Source: an uncultured Caulobacterales bacterium
Lineage (GTDB): Bacteria > Pseudomonadota > Alphaproteobacteria > Caulobacterales > Caulobacteraceae
Length of the DNA: 64,000 nucleotides
Assembly (NCBI GenBank): GCA_903900155.1
Contig: CAIUMD010000114.1
Coordinates: 1-64,000 of the forward strand
Direction: 5' to 3'
The notes under the pieces were generated by a model, which did no database searches, had not been told where the DNA came from, and worked only from the letters and a program-made list of their open reading frames with translations. Below are positions 7,522-16,201 of this stretch, in pieces (the stretch's first letter is position 1; every line of letters begins with the position of its first letter). The position numbers were made by a program, and so were the translations under genes.

Positions 7522-7671
7522 ATGACCAGGTTCATCCTCGCGCGCCATGCCGCGCCGCTCGCGCCTTCCACCGCCAACACCGTCAAGGAGCCACGTCCCC
7601 CGTGGACCTCGGGAGCCGACCTGCGTCGGCTCCCGTCTCTTTGGCGGGGCTCTCCGCACGGGAGGGTCTGA
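7522..7671 (+). CDS. Possible 49-residue leader peptide upstream of receptor 1
   Basis: An ATG at 7522 is preceded by a strong ribosome binding site (GGGGAAGGGGAGCTG), and the frame runs 49 codons (MTRFILARHAAPLAPSTANT...) to a TGA. No domain is recognised. Its second half contains the strong hairpin at 7611-7634, an arrangement that would allow translation-coupled control of the downstream receptor gene. It may be only a 5' leader with chance coding capacity; the good start site is the main support. Confidence 0.35.
   Translation: MTRFILARHAAPLAPSTANTVKEPRPPWTSGADLRRLPSLWRGSPHGRV
7611..7634 (+). terminator. Strong hairpin in the receptor 1 leader (terminator or attenuator)
   Basis: A perfect 10-bp stem (GGGAGCCGAC / GTCGGCTCCC) with a 4-base CTGC loop is followed by GTCTCTTT. 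It lies between the operator and the receptor start, so it would either end a short leader transcript or act as an attenuator. Confidence 0.5.
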
Positions 7672-7752
7672 GGTCTCGCAGGGGACCGATCATCGCGCCC
7701 GTTCGTCGACAACAACAAGAACGACGGGCGCCCTTTGGGAGGGAAGAAACCA

Positions 7753-10611
7753 ATGATGAGCTTGAACTGGATGGCGTCGGCGACCCGAGGGCGTCGCAAG
7801 GTCCTGCTGGCCGCGGTCGGGGCGGGGGCGATGATGGGGGGCCAAGCGGCGATCGCTCAGACCGCGGCCGCGCCGCAGAGCGATCCGGCCGAGGTCGAGG
7901 CCGTGGTCGTCACCGGCTTCCGCAGCAGCCTCGAAAAGGCGCTGGAGGTGAAGCGGGCCAACACCGCCGCCGTGGACTCGATCGTCGCCGAAGACATCGC
8001 CAAGTTCCCTGACAACAACCTGGCCGAGGCCATCCAGCGCGTGCCGGGCGTAGCCATCACCCGCGACGGCGGGGAGGGGCGCAACCTGTCGGTCCGCGGC
8101 CTGTCCGAAGAGTTCACCCGCGTGCGCATCAATGGCGTCGAGGCCCAGGCGACCACGGGCTCGAACCGCGGTCGGGGCTTCGACTTCAACGTCTTCGCTT
8201 CCGAGCTCTTCAGCCAGATCGATGTGCGCAAGACGCCGTCGGCCGATGTCGAGGAAGGCTCGCTGGGCGCGACCGTCGACCTGCGCACGGGCCACCCGTT
8301 CGACTATCGCGGCTTCAAGATGGCCGGCTCGGCCAAGATGGGCTGGAACGACCTGTCCAAGTCCTACGACCCGCGCATGGCGCTGCTGCTCAGCAACACC
8401 TTCAAGGACGACACCTTCGGGGCGCTGTTCTCGGTGGCCTATTCGGAGCGTGGCGCGCGGCAGAACGGGGCCAGCACGGGTCTGTGGAACCAGGGTAACG
8501 CCGACGGCGGCTGGTGCAACATCGCGGCGCGTCCGGCCCTGTGCGCCGGGGCCGATGCGACCGATACCGCCACGGCCAGCCTGGCGACCACACGCTATCC
8601 GCGTTTCCTGCGCTACCAGCAGTACGAGCTGGAAACCAAGCGCCTGGGCTTGACCGGGTCGTTGCAATGGCGCCCGAGCGACCGCACCGAATTGACCTTT
8701 GACATGCTGTATTCGAAGTTCAAGGGTTCGCGGAACGAGCGCCAGTTGGAGGCCATCGGCTTCAGTCGCGCCGCGTCGCAGGGCGGCAAGCCCGAGATCG
8801 TGGTCCGCGACCTGATGCTCGATGACAAGGGCACGATGGTCTATGGCCTGTTCGACAATGTCGACCTGCGCTCGGAAAACTACCTCGACAAGTACGACAC
8901 CGAGTTCACCCAGTGGACCCTCAACGCCAAGCACAGGCTGACCGACAAGTGGTCGGTGAGGGGCCTGCTGAGCTACGTGGCCAACGATTTCGACAACGCG
9001 CTGGACTACATCGCTCAGATGGACCGGCTAAACAGCGACAACTATTCGTTCGATTTTCGGCCCAACGGCCAGTACTTCCCCGCCATCAACTACGGCTTCG
9101 ACGTCACCGATCCGAACGCCTGGTACATCGGCCCGACCCAAACGGTGACGGGCGGCACGGGGCCGACCGGTCCGGACATCCGCCTGCGCCCCAACTGGAA
9201 CGACAACAAGTACAAGGTCACCCAGTTCGACACCGAATATGAGCTGAACGACCACCTGACCCTGAAGGGCGGCGCGAACTGGAAGAAATACGCCTTCATC
9301 GGCCAGGGCCAGCGTCTGGCCGCTGGCGAGGGCAACATCCCGGTCATGCCGGTCGGCTCGACCATGCAGTCGCTGACCGAGCAGTGGTGTGGCTTGCAAG
9401 GCCTGAACCTGCCGGCGGGCACGCCCGTCTGCTGGGCCAGCCCGAACCGCGACGCCATCGCCAAGGCCTATGACATCTTCAGCAACAGCGGTCGCTTCGC
9501 CCTGTCCAGCACCACCTCCAGCGCCCGCGGCGACAACCGGCGGGTTAACGAGGAGGACAAGGGCGCCTACGTCATGGCGGCCTTCAAGTTCGACGCGCTG
9601 GGCATGCCGGTGCGCGGCGATGTCGGCGTGCGCTACGTCAAGACCCAGCAGAGTTCGACCTTCTTCGCCACGGTGCCGACCAGCGTGGATCCGGCCGGCT
9701 TCCAGCTGACCACGGTGGGCCGCAGCTACGAGGACACCCTGCCGTCGCTGAACCTGGTGGTTGAGCCGCGAGAGGACGTCATCGTCCGCATCGGCGCGGC
9801 CAAGGTGATGTCGCGTCCGGGCTTAGGCAGCCTGTCGGCCGCCACCAACGTCTCGGTGGCCGGCGGCGCGCGCACGGTCACGACCGGCAACCCTATGCTG
9901 GAGCCGTACCGCGCCAAGACCTTCGACGTGGCGGTGGAGTGGTATCCCAAGCGCGGGTCGATCCTGTCGGCTGCGTTCTTCTACAAGGACATCAGCACCT
10001 ACATTCAAAACATCACCACCCTGGCGCCGTACTCGACGACGGGCCTGCCGGCCAGCCTGCTGGCGGGGACAGGCGTGACGGTCGACGACCAGTTCACGAT
10101 CTCCAACGTCATCAACACGCCCGGTGGGCCGCTGAAGGGCTTTGAACTGAACTACCAGCAGCCCCTGACCTTCCTGCCCTGGAAGTTCAAGAACTTCGGC
10201 ATCCTGATGAACTACACCTTCGTCGACTCCAAGATCGACTACTTCCTGACCACGACCTCGGGCTCTGCGACGGTGTCGCGCGATCTCCTGAACCTGTCGA
10301 AGAACGCCTACAACGGCACGCTCTATTACGAGGAAGGGCCGGTCCAGGCCCGCGTCTCGCTGGCCCATCGCGACAAGTACCTGACCGCCGTGCCGTCCTC
10401 GTACAATGTCGACGTCTCGGGGCGTAAGCCGACGACCTTCGTGGACTTCTCGGCCTCGTACCGGATCAACGACGCGCTGACCTTTAGCGTCGAGGGGCTG
10501 AACCTGACCAACGAGAAGGACATCACCTACAGCGACTCTACGGCCGAGCGGCTGAGCGACTACTTCCAGAGCGGTCGCCAGTACTTCGTGGGCGTGCGCT
10601 ACAGCTTCTGA
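7753..10611 (+). CDS. TonB-dependent receptor 1 (TonB-Xanth-Caul type)
   Basis: This outer-membrane receptor probably imports plant-derived oligosaccharides using TonB energy. A signal peptide (to about residue 35, ending IAQ) is followed by the TonB-box-like VEAVVVTGFRSSL, a plug domain with FPDNNLAEAIQRVPGV and RVRINGVEA, and a 22-strand-type barrel ending in YSF. The block FDFNVFASELFSQIDVRK is characteristic of the Xanthomonas/Caulobacter subfamily. ATG 7753 is chosen because GGGAGGGAAG lies 8 bases before it; an upstream TTG is not credible. It heads a locus with an esterase and a polygalacturonase, so pectic oligosaccharides are the inferred substrate. Its regulation by the 7490 operator is inferred. 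Confidence 0.9.
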   Translation: MMSLNWMASATRGRRKVLLAAVGAGAMMGGQAAIAQTAAAPQSDPAEVEAVVVTGFRSSLEKALEVKRANTAAVDSIVAEDIAKFPDNNLAEAIQRVPGVAITRDGGEGRNLSVRGLSEEFTRVRINGVEAQATTGSNRGRGFDFNVFASELFSQIDVRKTPSADVEEGSLGATVDLRTGHPFDYRGFKMAGSAKMGWNDLSKSYDPRMALLLSNTFKDDTFGALFSVAYSERGARQNGASTGLWNQGNADGGWCNIAARPALCAGADATDTATASLATTRYPRFLRYQQYELETKRLGLTGSLQWRPSDRTELTFDMLYSKFKGSRNERQLEAIGFSRAASQGGKPEIVVRDLMLDDKGTMVYGLFDNVDLRSENYLDKYDTEFTQWTLNAKHRLTDKWSVRGLLSYVANDFDNALDYIAQMDRLNSDNYSFDFRPNGQYFPAINYGFDVTDPNAWYIGPTQTVTGGTGPTGPDIRLRPNWNDNKYKVTQFDTEYELNDHLTLKGGANWKKYAFIGQGQRLAAGEGNIPVMPVGSTMQSLTEQWCGLQGLNLPAGTPVCWASPNRDAIAKAYDIFSNSGRFALSSTTSSARGDNRRVNEEDKGAYVMAAFKFDALGMPVRGDVGVRYVKTQQSSTFFATVPTSVDPAGFQLTTVGRSYEDTLPSLNLVVEPREDVIVRIGAAKVMSRPGLGSLSAATNVSVAGGARTVTTGNPMLEPYRAKTFDVAVEWYPKRGSILSAAFFYKDISTYIQNITTLAPYSTTGLPASLLAGTGVTVDDQFTISNVINTPGGPLKGFELNYQQPLTFLPWKFKNFGILMNYTFVDSKIDYFLTTTSGSATVSRDLLNLSKNAYNGTLYYEEGPVQARVSLAHRDKYLTAVPSSYNVDVSGRKPTTFVDFSASYRINDALTFSVEGLNLTNEKDITYSDSTAERLSDYFQSGRQYFVGVRYSF

Positions 10612-10617
10612 TCCTGT

Positions 10618-10654
10618 GGGCGGTTGGCGAGGGTCGGCCGCCCTTTCTTCATTG
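10618..10654 (+). terminator. Terminator-like hairpin after receptor 1
   Basis: GGGCGG at 10618 pairs with CCGCCC at about 10639-10644, and TTTCTTC follows. It would lower, without necessarily stopping, transcription into the esterase gene that starts at 10666. Confidence 0.4.
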
Positions 10655-10665
10655 GGGCGACCAGT

Positions 10666-12751
10666 ATGAAGACCGCTTATGCCGCGGCCGCCGCGCTGCT
10701 GCTTTTCTCCGCCGGGCCGGCATTGGCCCAGACAGAGCAACCTAACGGCCGCGCGGAGCTCACCGCCTATATCGATGGCCTGGCCCGTGATCGCCTGAAG
10801 GCGCGCGAGGCGACGGTCGCGGGGTTGAAGTCCCGTGCCGACGCCGAGGCCCGCAAAGCCGCCAACCGCGCCACGATCCTGAAGCTGATCGGCGGCCTGC
10901 CCCAGCGCACGCCGCTGGCGGCCAAGACCTGGGGCGTCGTCCAGGAGGACGGCTTCAAGGTCGAGAAGGTCACCTATGACAGCTTGCCGGGCTATCACGT
11001 CACGGCCAACCTCTATGTCCCGGCGGGGAAGGGTCCGTTCCCCGCCATCATCGTCGCGCCCGGCCATGGCCTGGACGGCAAGATCGGCAATCGCGGCTTC
11101 GCGGTGAACTTGGCCCGGGCCGGGATGATGGTGCTGGCCTACGACATCGTCTCCGAAGGCGAGCGGCTGCAGCACTACGATCCTGAGCTGGGCGCGTCCA
11201 AGGTGGGGCGGCCGACGGGCGAGCATAGCCTGGCCGCCTGGCAGACCGCGCCGGTGGGCGACCACGTCTCGCGCTACTTCATCTGGGACGCCATCCGGGG
11301 TCTGGACTACTTGTCCGCCCGGCCGGACGTCGACGCCCAGCGCCTGGGGGCGCTCGGCTGCTCGGGCGGCGGCACGCTGACGGCGTTCCTGTCGGCGCTG
11401 GACGACCGGGTGAAGGCCACGGGCACGGCCTGTTTCATCACTGACTTCGACCACCTGCTGTCGACCGTCGGCCCGCAGGACGGCGAGCAGTCGATCCCGG
11501 GCTTCCTGGCCTCGGGTCTGGACCTTCCCGACTTCGTCGAGATGGCCGCGCCACGCGCCTATGCGGTGATCTCGACCACCGAGGACATGTTCCCGTTCGA
11601 GGGCGCGAAGAAGGCGGTCAAGGAAGCGCAGGGGGTCTATGCCCTGTACGGCGCCGAGGATCGGCTGAGCTTCATCCACGGCCCTGGCGGCCATGGCGCC
11701 TTGCAGCCGATCGCCTCGGACATCGTCGCCTTCTTCAGCCGCTGGCTGAAGGATGCGCCGGACACGCGGCCCTTTACCACGCCGCCGCGCCTCGCGCCGG
11801 AAAAGCTGTGGGTCACGCCGACTGGCCAGCTCTCGACCTCGATCGGCGGCGAGACGATCCAGAGCCTGAACGCCAAGCGGCTGAAGACAGTGATCGCGGC
11901 GCGGCCGGCGGTGGCTTCGGCGGTCGATGTCGCGGCCCTGCGCCAGCGCCTGGCGGCCGACATCCGCGCCGTGACCTTCGCCACGGCCCAGCCCGGCGGC
12001 GCGCCGCCCGAGGTCGCCGAAGGTGCGAACGGGGCGATCCGGTTGAAGGTCGAGGACGGCCAGTGGGCCGACGCCATCCTCGCCAAACCCGAAGGCGAAG
12101 GCCGCAAGCCCGCCGTGCTGTTGTTGACCAAGGATCCCCAGGTCGTGAAGGCGCGAGGCCGCGCGCCTGGCCAAGGCCGGCCATGTCGTCCTGACCCTGG
12201 TCGCGCGGGGCGCGGGCGGGACCGAGGAGCTGAAGGCCAACGTCCTGGGCGACTGGAACCTGCTGGCCACCCGCATGCTGCTGGTCGACAAGACGCCGCT
12301 GGGCGTGCGCCTGGACGACGCCGTCCACGCCACGGACTGGCTGGCGGCGCGGCCGGACGTCGACCCCAGGGCGATCAGCGTCTACGGCCTGGGCGCGCTG
12401 GGGCCGGTGGCCCTGCACCTGGGCGCGATCGACGATCGGGTCGCGGCGATCTATGCCGACAACAGCCTGACCGCTTTCCGCATGGCCGTGGACCAGCCGA
12501 TCCAGCGCGAGCTGCCCGAGGTGCTGCCGCCCGGCGTGCTGCGGCGCTACGAGCTGGGCGACCTGACCCTGGCGGCGTTCCCGCGCCCGGTGACCTTCGT
12601 CAATCCGACCGACGCCGTCGGCGCGCCGCTGACGCAAGGCGCCTTCGACAAGGCGCTGGCCTATGTCCACGCGGCCGACCGCAAGTTGGGACAGGGCGAT
12701 CGTGTCCGCTGGACCTGGAGGGGCGGCCGCGAGCCGCTGGTGCTGCCATGA
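10666..12751 (+). pseudogene. Two-domain alpha/beta-hydrolase (acetylxylan-esterase-like), frameshifted
   Basis: The frame starts at ATG 10666 with a signal peptide ending ALAQ. Domain 1 (about residues 90-380) is an alpha/beta hydrolase of the acetyl-xylan-esterase kind, with nucleophile motif GCSGGGT, candidate acid in YGAEDRL and candidate His in GPGGHGAL. Domain 2 resembles a second hydrolase, but its nucleophile position reads VYGLGALG with no serine, so it looks non-catalytic. Near 12157 the frame breaks. Removing one G from GCGCGAGGCC restores RLAKAGHVVLTLVARG and a continuous protein ending at TGA 12751. It may be a true inactivating mutation or a sequencing error; domain 1 stays intact either way. 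The likely substrate is acetylated or otherwise esterified pectin or hemicellulose. Confidence 0.7.
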
Positions 12752-12937
12752 ACGTTTCCCGCCGTCATCTGCTGGTGTCCGGCAGCGGTGCTGCGGTGCT
12801 GAGCCGGTACGAGGGGGAGAATTGATAAGCTATTCGCCGTCTACGCCCTGGACCAGAATGATATCGCCGTGACCGGTGAGGGCCTGACCTTCGAGAACGT
12901 GCGCATCAACGGCCAGCCCGCCACGCCGGCGATCTAA
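12748..12937 (+). pseudogene. Gene remnant: twin-arginine start fused to a GH28-like tail
   Basis: An ATG overlapping the esterase stop opens MNVSRRHLLVSGSGAAVL, the start of a twin-arginine leader, but the frame ends after 25 codons. In another frame the following DNA encodes DKLFAVYALDQNDIAVTGEG and then LTFENVRINGQPA before a TAA at 12935-12937. That phrase resembles the C-terminal end of secreted GH28-type enzymes. The simplest reading is a secreted enzyme gene that lost its middle by deletion, leaving about 18 N-terminal and 37 C-terminal codons. Confidence 0.5.
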
Positions 12938-12964
12938 ACAAGTTCAGTGAGTTAGGGACTTTTC

Positions 12965-14392
12965 ATGACCCAGGACCCCATCTCGGCCACGCGTCGCCTG
13001 ATCGTCGGCGGCATTGGCCTCGTCGCTGCCGCCACAGCCCTGCCGGCGCAGGCCCAAACCACCAAGGCTAAGGCGCCGGCGCGGCCGGTCCTGCCCGTGC
13101 GCGAGCTGAAGAACCCGCTGGTGTTGGATCCCCGCGACTTTGGCGCCAAGGGCGACGGCGTGACCAAGGATACCGTCGCGATCCAGACCGCCCTGGATCG
13201 TTGCGCCTCGCTGGGCGGTGGCGAGGTAGTGCTGAGTGGCGGGATCTTCCTGAGCGGCGCGATCCGCATCGGCTCGCGCACCACCTTGCGGATCGAGGCC
13301 GGCGCGATCCTGCAAGGCTCGCCCGACCTGGCCGACTATCCGGTGGTGCAGGTGCGCTGGGAGGGGCGTTTCGTGCCGGGCTATATCGGCCTGGTCTGGG
13401 CGCGCGAGGCCCACGACGTCGCCCTGACCGGCAAGGGCCAGATCGTGGCTGCGTCGGCGATCAAGCGGCGCATCGAGACGGCGACCGGCTACCGCCATCC
13501 GGCGTTGCTGGAGTTCGTCGAGGTGAAGGGCCTCAGCGTCACGGACCTGCGCACCGAACAGAACGACATGTGGTCGATCCACCCGCTCTATTGCGAGGAC
13601 GTGGTGTTCCGAGACGTGATCGTCCACGGCGGCGCCGACGGCATCGACGTGGACTCGTGCAGCCGCGTGCTGATCGAGCGCTGCGACTTCGACGTGGCCG
13701 ACGACTGCATCTCGCTGAAGTCCGGGCGTGGCCTCGAAGGCAATATGATCGCCCGGCCGACTCAGGACGTGACCATCCTGCACTGCGTGTTCCGCGACCG
13801 CCGCTGGGCCTGCATCGGCATCGGCAGCGAGACCTCGGCCGGCGTGCGCCGCGTGCTGGTCGAGCGCTGCAAGTGCCTGTCGGCCTACACCTTCGCCATT
13901 TACATCAAGAGCCGGCCGGGGCGAGGGGCGTTCATCGAGGATATCGTCATGCGCGACCTTGAGGTCTCGAATACGGGGCAGGGTTTCCTGCGGCTGAACT
14001 TCCTGGACAGCGGCAAGCAGGACCAGTTCCCGGCGCCGGGCCTGGCCGGTATCCCGACCGTGCGCAACCTGGTCTTCGAGCGCATCAAGGTCACCGACGT
14101 CCCGGTGCTGGTCGAGGCGGTGAACGTCCACCCTGACAAGCCGGTCGACGGCCTGGTGCTGAACGGGATCACCGGCACGGCCAAACGCGGCATCCGTCTG
14201 GCCAACCTGCGGAACGTAGATTTGAAGAACATCAACGTGACGATCGCCGAAGGGCCGAAGCTGGCGATCAACAACGTCACCGGACGCGGGCTTGAGGGTG
14301 CGGTGGCTGGCGATCCCACCCCGCGACCGGCTGATGTGGTCGCGACCGAGCCGGCCTATCGCTTCGGCCAGGCCAGCGGGCGTCCCAACTAA
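12965..14392 (+). CDS. Glycoside hydrolase family 28 (polygalacturonase-type)
   Basis: This 475-residue secreted enzyme should hydrolyse alpha-1,4-galacturonosyl linkages in pectin. An N-terminal signal (to about residue 30, PAQAQ) is followed by DFGAKGDGVTKDT, the usual opening of the GH28 beta-helix, and then repeated beta-helix turns. The catalytic region has DGIDVDS (about 225) and VADDCISLKSG (about 246), supplying the three family aspartates. CIGIGSET (about 280) and YIKSRPG (about 313) correspond to the G-H-G and RIK motifs in altered form, suggesting an exo-acting or rhamnogalacturonan-type enzyme. It follows two damaged genes in the same direction and is intact. Confidence 0.9.
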   Translation: MTQDPISATRRLIVGGIGLVAAATALPAQAQTTKAKAPARPVLPVRELKNPLVLDPRDFGAKGDGVTKDTVAIQTALDRCASLGGGEVVLSGGIFLSGAIRIGSRTTLRIEAGAILQGSPDLADYPVVQVRWEGRFVPGYIGLVWAREAHDVALTGKGQIVAASAIKRRIETATGYRHPALLEFVEVKGLSVTDLRTEQNDMWSIHPLYCEDVVFRDVIVHGGADGIDVDSCSRVLIERCDFDVADDCISLKSGRGLEGNMIARPTQDVTILHCVFRDRRWACIGIGSETSAGVRRVLVERCKCLSAYTFAIYIKSRPGRGAFIEDIVMRDLEVSNTGQGFLRLNFLDSGKQDQFPAPGLAGIPTVRNLVFERIKVTDVPVLVEAVNVHPDKPVDGLVLNGITGTAKRGIRLANLRNVDLKNINVTIAEGPKLAINNVTGRGLEGAVAGDPTPRPADVVATEPAYRFGQASGRPN

Positions 14393-14394
14393 CG

Positions 14395-14694
14395 GAGGGA
14401 GAGCGGCGGCTACATGCGGCTGGCGGTGGACAAGGACGGGGCGGGAGGGGCTCGACGTCTGTGGAAGGCCGGCATCACCTGCTTCGTGCTGGGTTACCGC
14501 CTAGCGGTCGATGGCTGGACCGATGGCTATGACGCGGCGCTGCAGGACGTGCAGCGGGCGGTGCGCCTGATCCGGGCCAATGCCACGACCTGGGGCATGA
14601 TCCGGCCCCCGGTGACCAACAGCCTGACGAGAGCCCGGCTTCACGCTGGCCCGACGCCTTCGAGGCCTGGCTGCGTCGTCTGAAGTTCATCTGA
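14395..14694 (+). pseudogene. Remnant of an alpha/beta-hydrolase esterase
   Basis: After the GH28 stop comes a decayed esterase. One frame gives GGYMRLAVDKDG, then ITCFVLGYRLAVDGW and QDVQRAVRLIRANA, which match the PGGGY...DKEG...FVLkYRL...QDaqRAvRliR pattern of carbohydrate esterases in this fold. The N-terminal part is missing. After about 14630 another frame encodes SRWPDAFEAWLRRLKFI and a TGA at 14692-14694, which fits the C-terminal end of the same family. The serine nucleophile segment is gone, so it cannot be active. Confidence 0.6.
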
Positions 14695-14837
14695 GTTGGG
14701 CGATCGGGTCGTCGAACCGGCGGGGTTCGACGACCACTCGCTTCGCACCCCGTGCCCCACCGACACCTAGCGTGCTGCTGCATGTGATTCTCGCCCAAGG
14801 TGAGGGGGGCTGTCATTGATCGGAAATCCACGTTTTA

Positions 14838-15899
14838 TTGTCCGCCGGTCCCCGAGTCCCGCCCATAGAGACGTCCTTGCCCGATACCGCCTTGCGTAAA
14901 GATATCTGGCGGCTGGACGCCAGGGAGCACGACGACGCCTTCGAGCAGTATCGCAAGGGCTGCGCGCACCTGTTCGACATCACGTTGCAGTCGCCGGAAG
15001 AGAGCTTCTTCAACACCCTGGAGGCCCACCACCTGGGGCCGGTCGTGCTGGCCAAGTGCTCGGGCGTGCCGCAGCTGTTCGAACGCAAGTTGTCGCATAT
15101 CCTGATCGACGGCGGCGACACCGTGATGGTGGTGGTCGAGCTGGAGGACAGCGGTTGGCGCGGCGACTACGACGGTCGCGCTGCGGGCGGCCACCTGGGT
15201 CAGATCCGGATGATCGACATGGCCCGGCCGTTCAGCATGTCGACCGGCGGATATCGTTCGCTGTACGTGATGGTTCCCCGAACCCTGCTCGAAGGGCGGG
15301 GCAGCCTGGATTTCCATGGCCTGGTCTTGTCCGATGACAGTGTCAGCGGACGTCTTCTTGGGGCGCATGTTCGCAGTCTGGCCGAGGTGCTCGATCACAT
15401 GACGCCGGACGAGGCCGAGGCCGGCGCCAAGGCCATGGTGGCGCTGATCGTCGGAGCCATCACCGCCCACGCCACGCCCGCCAGCGGGGATCATCGGCCC
15501 GTTGAGAAGATGCTGCTGGCCTCGGGCCGCCAGTTCATCGAGCAGAACCTGGACGACGTCGATCTGTCGCCCGAAGCCGTTCGCCGGCGGCTCGGCGTAT
15601 CGCGTAGCCTGCTCTACAAGGTGTTCGAGCCCCTGGGCGGCGTCAGCGCCTTCATCCAGGGACGCCGTCTGGACCAGGCCTTCGACGCCATCCTGCACGA
15701 CCGCGCCGAGCAGCATACGCTGGGCGAGATCGCCTATGGTCACGGCTTCCGCTCCGACGCCCACTTCAGCCGCGCCTTCCGGGGGCGGTTCGGCGTCACG
15801 CCTGGACGCCTGCGTCGGGTGGGCGAGGCGGCGCGGCAGGAAGGGCTGTCGGCGCTGGAGCGGCCGGACGACGTCTTCACCTGGCTGCGCGGCCTTTAG
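14838..15899 (+). CDS. AraC-family transcriptional regulator
   Basis: The last ~100 residues form an AraC-type double helix-turn-helix: LGVSRSLLYKVFEPLGGVSAFIQGRRL (first helix pair), then LGEIAYGHGFRSDAHFSRAFRGRFGVTPG (second, very typical). The N-terminal ~200 residues resemble the ligand-binding domain of FeaR/AraC-binding-like regulators. The frame begins at a TTG with no clear ribosome binding site, so the start is uncertain by up to 20 residues. It sits after the first pectin locus and before receptor 2 and may control either; no direct site was identified. Confidence 0.85.
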   Translation: MSAGPRVPPIETSLPDTALRKDIWRLDAREHDDAFEQYRKGCAHLFDITLQSPEESFFNTLEAHHLGPVVLAKCSGVPQLFERKLSHILIDGGDTVMVVVELEDSGWRGDYDGRAAGGHLGQIRMIDMARPFSMSTGGYRSLYVMVPRTLLEGRGSLDFHGLVLSDDSVSGRLLGAHVRSLAEVLDHMTPDEAEAGAKAMVALIVGAITAHATPASGDHRPVEKMLLASGRQFIEQNLDDVDLSPEAVRRRLGVSRSLLYKVFEPLGGVSAFIQGRRLDQAFDAILHDRAEQHTLGEIAYGHGFRSDAHFSRAFRGRFGVTPGRLRRVGEAARQEGLSALERPDDVFTWLRGL

Positions 15900-16201
15900 G
15901 CCAATCGCCGCCGTGGGCGCCCAAGGTGAAGCTACTTAAGGTTAAGCTTCACGCATAGGGAGAGTGGCATTGCCTTACGCGGCCTCGACGACGTAGGGTC
16001 CGCGCCCTCTCGTCACCCCACCGACGAGCAACTCGCCGGCGGCGTTCAGCGAATGCCGCCGGTCCTCTCCCTCCTAAATCCCCCTCGAACCCGACGGCGG
16101 GCGCAAACAAAACGCGCCGCCTCCGGGAGGAGAGGCGGCGCGAGTCGAACCAGGCGGAGGTAAAGTAAGGACGCCTGGAAAGTCCGGGGAGGACGTTCGA
16201 G
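15900..16201. other. Intergenic region between convergent AraC gene and receptor 2
   Basis: This 302-base stretch holds an 8-bp hairpin (GTGAAGCT / AGCTTCAC, 15926-15952) shortly after the AraC stop, without a T run, and the receptor 2 terminator (16104-16142). No gene is seen between them. Confidence 0.5.
16104..16142 (-). terminator. Intrinsic terminator of receptor 2
   Basis: On the minus strand a perfect 11-bp stem (CGCGCCGCCTC / GAGGCGGCGCG, loop 8) at 16113-16142 is followed by TTTTGTTTG. It lies about 60 bases after the receptor stop and is a good rho-independent terminator. Confidence 0.8.

Larger units (their letters stand above)
7302..7752. other. Regulatory intergenic region upstream of TonB receptor 1
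   Basis: This 451-base region between rfbA and the receptor contains a terminator-like hairpin, a perfect 14-bp palindrome, a TCCCGA-N5-TCGGGA inverted repeat (7432-7448), the 17-bp operator shared with receptor 3, a short leader frame and a second strong hairpin. The main elements are listed separately. Confidence 0.6.

Noticed and set aside
9823-12333. 836-codon open frame on the minus strand opposite receptor 1 and the esterase
   Set aside because: It is a GC-driven antisense frame: composition is dominated by R, G, A and Q, no domain is recognisable, and it crosses two well-supported genes.
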